Source: an uncultured Microcoleaceae cyanobacterium (lineage in GTDB: Bacteria; Cyanobacteriota; Cyanobacteriia; Cyanobacteriales; Microcoleaceae). Taken from it: a stretch of DNA of 5,320 bases. The notes under the pieces were generated by a model that worked only from the letters and a program-made list of their open reading frames with translations, searched no databases and was not told the origin of the DNA. A program made the position numbers and the translations under genes. The stretch is from contig CALKCV010000175.1 in the NCBI GenBank assembly GCA_938083405.1, positions 1 through 5,320 on the forward strand. Direction: 5' to 3'. Positions within the stretch are counted from its first letter, which is position 1. Each line of letters starts with the position of its first letter. Positions 1-4,989 of the stretch are shown piece by piece.

Positions 1-1617
1 CGCCTCTCTTAACCTTAATTCCAACTGAGCCGCAGGGCGAACTTGTCCGCTCAAACCCACTTCACCTATTAAAATAGTTCTGGGATCCACAACGCGATCG
101 CGAAAACTAGCCACCACCGCAATAGCCACCCCCAAATCCGCCGCAGGTTCGGCCACGACCAAACCGCCAACAGTGGCCACAAAAGTATCCAACTTAGACA
201 AAGGAATCCCCACCCGCTTCTCCAACACCGCCAAAATTTGCTGCAACCTACCGCTATCGATGCCAGTAGTAGATCGACGAGGGGCACCGTGACTGGCAGG
301 GCTAACCAAAGCCTGCAATTCCACAACAATTGGGCGAGTACCCTCCATCGATACAATCGTAGAAGTACCCGAACAAAACTCTTCTCGATTTCCCAAAAAC
401 AACTCCGAAGGGTTAGGCACCTCCTTTAAACCATTAGCCACCATTTCAAAAACCCCAATTTCGTGAGTCGCCCCAAAACGATTTTTCATAGAGCGTAACA
501 GCCGGTGAGAAGCAAAGCGATCGCCCTCAAAATAAAGCACCGTATCCACCAGGTGTTCCAAAACCCGAGGTCCGGCCAAGCTCCCGTCCTTAGTAACGTG
601 ACCCACAATAAACAGAGTAATATTCTCCCGCTTGGCCACCTGCATCAGAGCGGAAGTACATTCGCGCACCTGAGCCACCGAACCCGGTGCCGAAGTTAAG
701 GAGGCAAAATAGATCGTCTGGATACTGTCAATCACCGCAAGCTGAGGTTTGAGAGATTCTAACTCTCTTAAAATTGCTTCCAAATCTGTCTCTGGCAGCA
801 GATACAAATTTTCCTCAAACTCCTCGGTTTCTGGCTCTTTGGTTTTAGTTTTAGTTTTTTCTTTTCCCTTCTTCTTCTTATTTTCTTTTTTAGCTACTTT
901 CTCGCTTTGCCCTTTCCCATCTTCCGAAACATTTAATTCTGGTTTTTCAGACTCCTTTTCTTTTTGTTGAACGGGGGAATTTTCCTCTAGAGCGACATTT
1001 TCCGGGACTTCGCTTTCTACTGGAGGCGAAGTAGTTGCCTCAGTTTTTTCCAATGCAGGGGAAATAGTTGCGGGAGTTTCTTCTGGTGGAGGCGAACCAT
1101 TTGCCTCTGCCTCTGTTGTAGCTTTTAATTTCTGTTCCTTGAGTAAAGCAGGCATTTCGGCAGCTATCCGCTGGAAGCGCAACTTCACTTGTTGTCCCGA
1201 CTCCTCAGCGGAAACATAAAGAACCCGACAATTATTGGACAATTGATTGGCCGTTTGTAAAAGTAAAGTAGATTTACCAATCCCAGGTTCTCCACCAATC
1301 AAAATTAAAGAGCCTCGGACAATTCCACCACCGAGAACCCGATCTAATTCTCCAAAGCCAGAACCTATCCTGGTTGCAGTTTGGTCTGCGATTTCCGATA
1401 ATTTAAAAGATGCTCTTGGTTGACCGTTTGAGCGATCGCCTTGCTCTTTTACCTCTGCCAAGAGATCGCTCATGCGAATTCGTTGTTGGCCTGGGGGAGT
1501 TTCTTCTAATTGTTCCTCCAGAGAATTCCAGGTAGCGCAGCTCGGACATTTGCCGTAATATTGCGGGGACTCGTAACCGCAATCTAGGCAGACAAACTTA
1601 GTTCGTTTTTTTGGCAT
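1..1617 (-). CDS. radA: DNA repair protein RadA (Sms), 3' end cut by window edge
   Basis: RadA is a cytoplasmic RecA-family ATPase that drives branch migration and processing of recombination intermediates. I translated 539 codons, open without interruption from ATG (1617-1615) to base 1. In order: a CX2C-X10-CX2C zinc finger (C10, C13, C24, C27); Walker A GEPGIGKST (109-117); the SAEES motif (136-140); Walker B around AVIDS (294-298); the RadA-specific KNRFG motif (378-382); and a Lon-like C-terminal domain from about 405. That domain reads EPAADLG where Lon proteases carry the catalytic serine, as in other RadA proteins, so no protease activity is expected. The last 40 or so residues lie outside the window. 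The odd feature is a charged, low-complexity insert at about residues 153-269 (bases 814-1161), absent from E. coli RadA. The start is supported by the zinc finger beginning at residue 10; the Shine-Dalgarno match is weak. It is divergent from rpaB. Confidence 0.97.
   Translation of the reverse strand, partial: MPKKRTKFVCLDCGYESPQYYGKCPSCATWNSLEEQLEETPPGQQRIRMSDLLAEVKEQGDRSNGQPRASFKLSEIADQTATRIGSGFGELDRVLGGGIVRGSLILIGGEPGIGKSTLLLQTANQLSNNCRVLYVSAEESGQQVKLRFQRIAAEMPALLKEQKLKATTEAEANGSPPPEETPATISPALEKTEATTSPPVESEVPENVALEENSPVQQKEKESEKPELNVSEDGKGQSEKVAKKENKKKKGKEKTKTKTKEPETEEFEENLYLLPETDLEAILRELESLKPQLAVIDSIQTIYFASLTSAPGSVAQVRECTSALMQVAKRENITLFIVGHVTKDGSLAGPRVLEHLVDTVLYFEGDRFASHRLLRSMKNRFGATHEIGVFEMVANGLKEVPNPSELFLGNREEFCSGTSTIVSMEGTRPIVVELQALVSPASHGAPRRSTTGIDSGRLQQILAVLEKRVGIPLSKLDTFVATVGGLVVAEPAADLGVAIAVVASFRDRVVDPRTILIGEVGLSGQVRPAAQLELRLREA
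1009..1107 (-). repeat. Three tandem 33-bp units inside radA (11-residue repeats)
   Basis: Within the radA insert, three consecutive 33-bp units encode EANGSPPPEET (residues 171-181), PATISPALEKT (182-192) and EATTSPPVESE (193-203). By hand alignment, the first and third units share 22 of 33 bases, with 22 of the first 27 identical; the second and third share 20 of 33. The loose protein consensus is xATxSPPxExT. The units are in frame, so gain or loss of a copy would keep radA open. I read this as a diverged coding minisatellite. Convergence on a Pro/Glu/Thr-rich composition is the alternative. Confidence 0.7.
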
Positions 1618-1702
1618 TTCTTAAAATAATTGGATATCTGCGATTAAATTTAAAGAAGGCTCAACTCTAATAAATAGTAGAGCGTCGGTGAAATATTCCC
1701 AA

Positions 1703-1765
1703 AAACCGGGTTTCTGATGGGGAAAATACCCATATTTCGTTAAGAAATCGTCAGAAACCCGGTTT
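1703..1765. repeat. 63-bp palindromic element with nested hairpins, radA-rpaB intergenic
   Basis: A perfect 15-bp inverted repeat, AAACCGGGTTTCTGA at 1703-1717 and its complement at 1751-1765, encloses two smaller perfect hairpins: ATGGG/CCCAT (1717-1721 with 1729-1733) and ATTTC/GAAAT (1734-1738 with 1744-1748). Single-stranded DNA or RNA could fold into a three-way junction. Each long arm is itself nearly self-complementary (AAACC-G-GGTTT). It sits in the 254-bp gap between the divergent radA and rpaB starts, about 85 bp upstream of radA and 107 bp upstream of rpaB. There is no T-run, so it does not look like a simple terminator. I infer a dispersed cyanobacterial palindromic repeat, since a related core recurs at 3536-3550. 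Confidence 0.75.
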
Positions 1766-1871
1766 CGCAGGCGGACTCTCTAGGGGCATATTGTCGGACT
1801 TAACTGATGAGTGGCTTGGTAGCTTAATGATAAAGTAAAAAAATTAACCGAAGATCAATCAAGTTTAGGGA

Positions 1872-2615
1872 GTGTTAGCTAAATTGGAAAACCATAAAGA
1901 AAGAATCCTGGTTGTGGATGATGAGGCTAGTATCCGCAGGATTTTAGAAACTCGCCTTTCTATGATCGGCTACGATGTCGTAACCGCTGCAGACGGAGAA
2001 GAAGCTCTCGATATTTTTCGCAAAAGCGATCCAGACCTAGTGGTTTTGGATGTGATGATGCCTAAGTTAGATGGTTATGGTGTCTGCCAGGAGTTGCGCA
2101 AGGAGTCTGATATCCCTATCATCATGCTAACTGCTTTGGGGGATGTGGCGGATCGGATTACTGGTTTGGAGTTGGGGGCCGATGATTATGTAGTTAAGCC
2201 TTTTTCTCCAAAAGAGCTAGAAGCTAGAATTCGTTCGGTGCTTAGGCGCGTTGATAAAGATGGGGCTTCAGGAATTCCGAGTTCTGGAGTTATTCAGGTA
2301 ACTAATATTAAAATTGATACCAACAAGCGACAGGTTTATAAAGGGGACGAGCGCATTCGCTTGACGGGGATGGAGTTTAGTTTGTTGGAATTGTTGGTCA
2401 GTCGCTCTGGAGAACCTTTTTCGCGTTCGGAAATTTTGCAGGAGGTTTGGGGCTATACTCCAGAACGTCATGTTGATACTAGGGTAGTTGACGTTCATAT
2501 CTCCCGTCTTAGGGCCAAGTTGGAGGACGACCCTGGCAATCCAGAGTTGATTTTAACCGCACGGGGGACAGGTTATCTGTTTCAACGAATTGTCGATGGT
2601 CCAGAGTTTATCTGA
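1872..2615 (+). CDS. rpaB: OmpR-family response regulator RpaB (Ycf27)
   Basis: RpaB is the conserved cyanobacterial regulator that binds HLR1 sites at high-light-responsive and photosystem genes, usually paired with the histidine kinase Hik33 (NblS). The receiver domain (about 11-125) has the acidic pair D16/D17, phospho-acceptor D60 in VVLDVMMP, T87 and K109 in VVKPF. A linker leads to a winged-helix DNA-binding domain (about 140-240) with the typical GMEFSLLELL, HVDTRVVDVHISRLRAKL and RGTGYLF motifs. Near-identity to remembered RpaB sequences supports the name. C72 is the only cysteine, relevant because redox control of RpaB has been proposed. The start is uncertain. GTG at 1872 gives 247 residues, but the only Shine-Dalgarno-like run, AGGGAG at 1867-1872, overlaps it. 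TTG at 1884 lies 11 nt beyond that run and would give an N-terminus MENHKE, as I recall for homologs. No kinase gene is visible nearby. Confidence 0.96.
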   Translation: MLAKLENHKERILVVDDEASIRRILETRLSMIGYDVVTAADGEEALDIFRKSDPDLVVLDVMMPKLDGYGVCQELRKESDIPIIMLTALGDVADRITGLELGADDYVVKPFSPKELEARIRSVLRRVDKDGASGIPSSGVIQVTNIKIDTNKRQVYKGDERIRLTGMEFSLLELLVSRSGEPFSRSEILQEVWGYTPERHVDTRVVDVHISRLRAKLEDDPGNPELILTARGTGYLFQRIVDGPEFI

Positions 2616-2650
2616 GCAGTTTCGGCCACAGGAATTTAGGAAACTCTGGA
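2600..2650 (+). promoter_or_regulatory. Stem-loop overlapping the rpaB stop codon
   Basis: A perfect 10-bp inverted repeat, TCCAGAGTTT (2600-2609) with AAACTCTGGA (2641-2650), brackets the rpaB stop codon with a 31-nt loop. A competing 6-bp stem, AGTTTC (2618-2623) with GAAACT (2640-2645), uses the same right-hand bases, so the two cannot form together. No T-run follows; a HIP1 octamer comes at 2658-2665. It is therefore not a standard intrinsic terminator. It could protect the rpaB 3' end or attenuate read-through into the gene at 2741, but both roles are inference. Confidence 0.4.
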
Positions 2651-2675
2651 AATTGGAGCGATCGCCCTTGAGTAC

Positions 2676-2693
2676 CTATTATTTCTATTATTT
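2676..2693 (+). repeat. Tandem duplicate of the 9-mer CTATTATTT
   Basis: CTATTATTT occurs twice head to tail (2676-2684 and 2685-2693) in the AT-rich leader upstream of the 2741 gene. It is probably simple-sequence slippage, with no evident regulatory meaning. Confidence 0.6.
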
Positions 2694-2740
2694 CTGTTTC
2701 CGATCTCCAATGGCCTTTTCCTACTTGCTTTTCAATATTT

Positions 2741-3409
2741 ATGTCTAAACCAGACGATCCAAATAGACTTTTGCGACTCCTTCCTCTGGTGGTAGGGGTG
2801 CTTGGGGGCTTGCTGTTGGCTATTAATAGGCTGCTGACTCCCGAGTTAATTTCTTCTCAAGCTCGTTCTGATGTGATGGGGGTGATTTTAAGTGCTTTTT
2901 TAATTTTCACTGGTTTGCTTTGGCGGCAGATACAGCCGCGTCAGCCTGATTCTGTGAAACTTATTGGTGAAGAGGGATTTGAGTTATTATCAGAGCTGCC
3001 AGAGGATGTTAAGACGGAACTTGCTTGGGCATCGAGTTTGTTGCTGACTAATACTGTTACTAAGACTATTGTTGTTTGGTATCGAGGTAGGGTATTGTTG
3101 CGACGTGGAATTTTACCTGCTAATTCAGAAGTAAATAATGGTCCTATTTTGCAACGGGTTCTGGATAAGCAGAAACCGATTTATTTGGTTGACCTTAAGG
3201 TTTATCCAGGTCGCATTGAGTTTGATTATTTGCCTGAGAATACTCAAGGGGTTATCTGTCAGCCTATCGGCAATTCTGGAGCAATAGTTTTGGGTGCTAA
3301 TGCTCCGCGCAGTTACACGAAGCAAGATGAAAATTGGATTGAGGGAATTGCTGATAAATTCGCAGATAAGCTTTTAAGAGAATTGGATTCTGGGAAGGAT
3401 AAAGGTTAA
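2741..3409 (+). CDS. CCB2/CCB4-like cofactor assembly of complex C subunit B (DUF2930)
   Basis: A 222-residue membrane-anchored protein resembling the cyanobacterial family named for the algal and plant CCB2/CCB4 factors, which help attach heme ci covalently to cytochrome b6 of the b6f complex. Visible in the sequence: a short polar N-terminus, membrane segments at about 13-29 and 45-62 separated by a short loop with R30 and R42, then a soluble domain of about 155 residues. The end of that domain (about 165-215), with GVICQPIGNSGAIVLGA, then SYTKQDENWIEGIADKF, resembles the last strands and helix of a GAF fold. ATG at 2741 is the natural start; upstream is AT-rich with no clear Shine-Dalgarno, as is common in cyanobacteria. 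It follows rpaB on the same strand by 125 bp and may be co-transcribed. The family call is from recalled sequence resemblance; the role here is inferred from plant and algal work. Confidence 0.8.
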   Translation: MSKPDDPNRLLRLLPLVVGVLGGLLLAINRLLTPELISSQARSDVMGVILSAFLIFTGLLWRQIQPRQPDSVKLIGEEGFELLSELPEDVKTELAWASSLLLTNTVTKTIVVWYRGRVLLRRGILPANSEVNNGPILQRVLDKQKPIYLVDLKVYPGRIEFDYLPENTQGVICQPIGNSGAIVLGANAPRSYTKQDENWIEGIADKFADKLLRELDSGKDKG

Positions 3410-3462
3410 GCTAATGGTTCGTCATTAAGAGTTAATACAATTTACATCAGTTTTTAATTATA

Positions 3463-3611
3463 GCCTCAAATCTTCGTTTAAAGCTTCAGTAGAACTATAG
3501 CAATCCCAGCAGGGGTTAAGATACGGTCGCGGACCCGAAACCAGGTTTCGTAAGATTAGCGATTACCAACGGATTGCTATACAATAAATGACTTCAATTT
3601 GAGGCTTTTTA
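3463..3611 (+). terminator. Possible terminator with an expanded loop
   Basis: GCCTCAAAT (3463-3471) and ATTTGAGGC (3597-3605) form a perfect 9-bp outer stem, followed at once by TTTTT (3606-3610), the layout of an intrinsic terminator for the ccb-like gene 54 bp upstream. The loop is 125 nt, far longer than usual, because it contains another palindromic element (3496-3581). Inference: either an older terminator whose loop received a repeat, or two concentric repeats with a chance T-run. Confidence 0.45.
3496..3581. repeat. 86-bp palindromic repeat with central hairpin
   Basis: TATAGCAATCC (3496-3506) and GGATTGCTATA (3571-3581) are perfect 11-bp inverted ends. In the middle, CGAAACC-A-GGTTTCG (3536-3550) is a perfect 7-bp palindrome around one base. 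The central motif matches the core of the arms at 1703-1765, which points to a related repeat family. There is no coding capacity for a transposase, and I see no clear target-site duplication. A MITE-like or other small dispersed palindromic repeat is the best reading. Confidence 0.65.
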
Positions 3612-3821
3612 TTTAATGCTTTAACCAGAAAATGCACCACTCGTGCCTGTTAGGTAAAAAGCTATTTCTTTCTAAAATCAAAAAGGGGATTAGTGGTTAT
3701 TTTTGCTAGTAAAATGTTTTGCAATCTGCTTCTGCTTAGGGGATTAGCATGTCAATTATTCGATCTTTATCCAAATTATTTAAGCCTAATAGATACTTCG
3801 GATCGTTTGGGTTTTACAATA

Positions 3822-4358
3822 ATGTTATTTGTCTATTGGATACTGGTTATCCTGATGTTGATTGGAGTGGTTGGGGCTGTGGTTCCTGCGGTTCCAGGGG
3901 CTAGTTTGATTTTATTGGGAATTACAATTTGGGGAGCTCTTCGGGGTTTTACGAATATAAAGTGGGCTTTAGCCGTGGCGATCGCTGTTTTGCTTGTGAG
4001 TATTGCGGTAGATGCGATCGCCACTTACTGGGGGGCCAAACAAGTAGGGGCAAGTAAATGGGGACAAATAGGTGCTGTTGTAGGTTTTCTTTTAGGGTTT
4101 TTCGGTCTTTTACCAGCTTTGCCTTTTGGCGGACCATTAGTTGGAATTTTGTTAGGCCCGCTTATAGGGGCAGTTATTGGCGAATTTCTTTATAGACGAA
4201 AGGTGGACCTAAAACAAAGAGTTAAGTTATCTCTCAAAGCTGCTATTGGAATTGTGATGGGTACGGTAGTGGGGAATGTAATTCAGGGTATTTTAGCGAT
4301 CGCCTCAGTCGTTACCTTCCTCATAACCACCTGGCCCCCTGTAGGTTCCTTGGGTTAG
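3822..4358 (+). CDS. DUF456-type integral membrane protein
   Basis: A very hydrophobic 178-residue protein whose layout fits the DUF456 family, which has no established biochemical role. From the start at 3822, membrane segments lie at about 4-23, 27-38, 47-66, 79-124 (a long glycine-rich double span) and 137-170. Family-like features are the early GAVVPAVPG turn (18-26), the GAKQVGASKWG stretch in the loop before the third hydrophobic block, and a glycine-zipper region ending in GAVIGEFLYRRK. ATG at 3822 is chosen because DUF456 proteins begin directly with this first membrane span. The alternative, GTG at 3693 with AAAGG six bases upstream, would add 43 residues, giving 221. Two HIP1 octamers lie within 44 bp inside the gene (3978-3985, 4014-4021) and a third at 4296-4303. 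It stands alone on its strand and converges with the gene at 4432-4860. Confidence 0.85.
   Translation: MLFVYWILVILMLIGVVGAVVPAVPGASLILLGITIWGALRGFTNIKWALAVAIAVLLVSIAVDAIATYWGAKQVGASKWGQIGAVVGFLLGFFGLLPALPFGGPLVGILLGPLIGAVIGEFLYRRKVDLKQRVKLSLKAAIGIVMGTVVGNVIQGILAIASVVTFLITTWPPVGSLG
3978..4021. repeat. HIP1 octamers (GCGATCGC), closest pair
   Basis: Two exact GCGATCGC copies lie at 3978-3985 and 4014-4021. Others in the window are at 94-101, 517-524, 1432-1439, 2658-2665 and 4296-4303. Seven in 5.3 kb is far above the random expectation of about one per 65 kb and is a hallmark of many cyanobacterial genomes. Six of the seven lie inside genes; the seventh (2658-2665) is between rpaB and the ccb-like gene. 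Confidence 0.95.
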
Positions 4359-4395
4359 AACTCGTATTTGCGAGGGAGACTCTTGAGACAAGGAA
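4346..4395. terminator. Structured region between convergent genes, possible terminator
   Basis: TTCCTTG (4346-4352) and CAAGGAA (4389-4395) form a 7-bp inverted repeat around a smaller hairpin, CTCG/CGAG (4361-4364 with 4371-4374). It spans the DUF456 stop codon. An A-run at 4405-4411 reads as a T-run on the minus strand, just after the minus-strand gene. Read on that strand, a short imperfect stem GTTTACTC/GAGCGTAAAC (4420-4446) precedes this T-run by about 9 bases. Together these may end transcription from both sides, but neither is a textbook terminator. Confidence 0.4.
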
Positions 4396-4431
4396 GCAAC
4401 AACTAAAAAAATGAACCCAGTTTACGCTCAA

Positions 4432-4860
4432 TTAAAAAGAGTAAACTCTTCCAGTTTCATTAATATAAACTGCTTTATGGTCTTTATCGGGATATCCCCT
4501 GGTAATGCGAACGGTAATTACATTTCCTTCAGCGTTGTACTCGTAACCTAATATGTCTGAATTGTAAATATTAACCGTTGCGTAATTATCTGCTTGACTT
4601 TCTAAATCCACAATTAAAGTAGTTGTGCTTCCTGGGGGTAAAAATCTTTCCGAACCAGGGTCCAGGTTATAAGTTACGGATAGTCCGCTTTCATTGAGAA
4701 GTTTTAGGACAATTGGTTCCTGCGGATTTTCAGCTTTTACTTCTGGTTGCCAATATCCCGGGACATAACCCACCCCTGCTTGAGACCAGACTGGGTTTGG
4801 AGTAACTACTATAATGCTGGCTGCAACTATGCCTGCTGCGATCGGCTTTATCAGTTTCAT
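4432..4860 (-). CDS. Small secreted protein of unknown family
   Basis: A 142-residue protein with a clear Sec signal peptide: MK-LIK, a hydrophobic core IAAGIVAASIIVV (7-19), then a likely cleavage after A28 (VWSQA-GVGY). The mature part of about 114 residues is rich in alternating hydrophobic residues and turns (VLKLLNESGLSVTYNL, TTTLIVDL, YATVNIY, NVITVRIT), suggesting a small beta-sandwich, and ends with HKAVYINETGRVYSF. It has no cysteine, no lipobox and no catalytic motif I recognise, so I give no function; periplasmic or extracellular location is inferred. The reading frame runs up to an ATG at 4947, but the start at 4860 is preferred because the signal peptide begins there and a strong -10 box lies between the two. 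AGAAAAGAAAAC upstream is a purine-rich, weak ribosome site. It lies downstream of the receiver gene on the same strand but probably has its own transcript. Confidence 0.85.
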   Translation of the reverse strand: MKLIKPIAAGIVAASIIVVTPNPVWSQAGVGYVPGYWQPEVKAENPQEPIVLKLLNESGLSVTYNLDPGSERFLPPGSTTTLIVDLESQADNYATVNIYNSDILGYEYNAEGNVITVRITRGYPDKDHKAVYINETGRVYSF

Positions 4861-4912
4861 TATGTTTTCTTTTCTGTACTGGTGGACTAAATTTGGCTGG
4901 ATTTGATGTGGG

Positions 4913-4941
4913 ATTATAGCATAATTTAGCCTAACTGTTGG
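4913..4941 (-). promoter_or_regulatory. Extended -10 promoter for the secreted-protein gene
   Basis: On the minus strand, TGCTATAAT (4921-4913) is a perfect TATAAT preceded by the TG of an extended -10 element. Seventeen bases upstream is CCAACA (4941-4936), matching only three of six positions of TTGACA, which an extended -10 can tolerate. Transcription would begin near 4906, leaving a leader of about 45 nt before ATG 4860. This points to a housekeeping-sigma promoter. It also argues against the upstream ATG at 4947. Confidence 0.65.
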
Positions 4942-4959
4942 CCCCAATCCAGGTTAAGT

Positions 4960-4989
4960 CTGAAAAAGCTTATAGTTTTATTTTTTCAG
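4960..4989. other. AT-rich inverted repeat over the receiver gene's stop codon
   Basis: CTGAAAAA (4960-4967) and TTTTTCAG (4982-4989) are perfect 8-bp inverted arms spanning the stop codon at 4978-4980. On the minus strand this could fold into a weak A/U hairpin at the end of the receiver mRNA, but no separate T-run follows, so terminator activity is doubtful. Confidence 0.3.

Larger units (their letters stand above)
3410..3821. other. Intergenic region with palindromic repeats
   Basis: This stretch lies between the ccb-like gene and the DUF456 gene. It holds the nested inverted repeats at 3463-3605 and the T-run after them. From 3612 to 3692 I see no convincing promoter, RNA gene or coding region. 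From 3693 to 3821 the DUF456 frame is open upstream of the preferred start, beginning with a GTG that has AAAGG six bases before it. The extra 43 residues do not look like the DUF456 family N-terminus. Confidence 0.6.

Noticed and set aside
69..356. Minus-strand Trp/Leu-rich reading frame inside radA
   Set aside because: It lies in a different frame of the Lon-like domain of radA, whose own frame matches the family throughout.
749..970. Plus-strand Ser/Phe-rich reading frame opposite the radA insert
   Set aside because: It is the antisense shadow of the lysine/glutamate-rich coding strand; its composition is fully explained by the A-rich radA codons.
814..1161. Intein or inserted domain in RadA
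   Set aside because: The segment is low-complexity, lacks cysteine and the N-terminal and C-terminal splice residues (no His-Asn followed by Cys/Ser/Thr), and is too short and repetitive for an intein.
1618..1702. Promoters for radA and rpaB in the divergent gap
   Set aside because: Several AT-rich hexamers exist, but none has a convincing -10 with a spaced -35, so no site is called.
1703..1765. CRISPR-like repeat pair
   Set aside because: The two arms are inverted, not direct, there is only one pair, and the interval is itself palindromic rather than a unique spacer.
3431..3448. Possible HLR1 site (RpaB target) near TACAATTTACA
   Set aside because: The two TACA-type boxes are 7 bp apart rather than the 11-bp periodicity of HLR1, and no gene starts at a suitable distance downstream.
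3496..3581. Insertion sequence or transposon remnant
   Set aside because: No transposase coding is present, and no flanking target-site duplication is clear; only a small palindromic repeat is supported.
4861..4947. 29-residue N-terminal extension of the secreted protein
   Set aside because: It would place the signal peptide internally and puts the start upstream of the best promoter -10 box.
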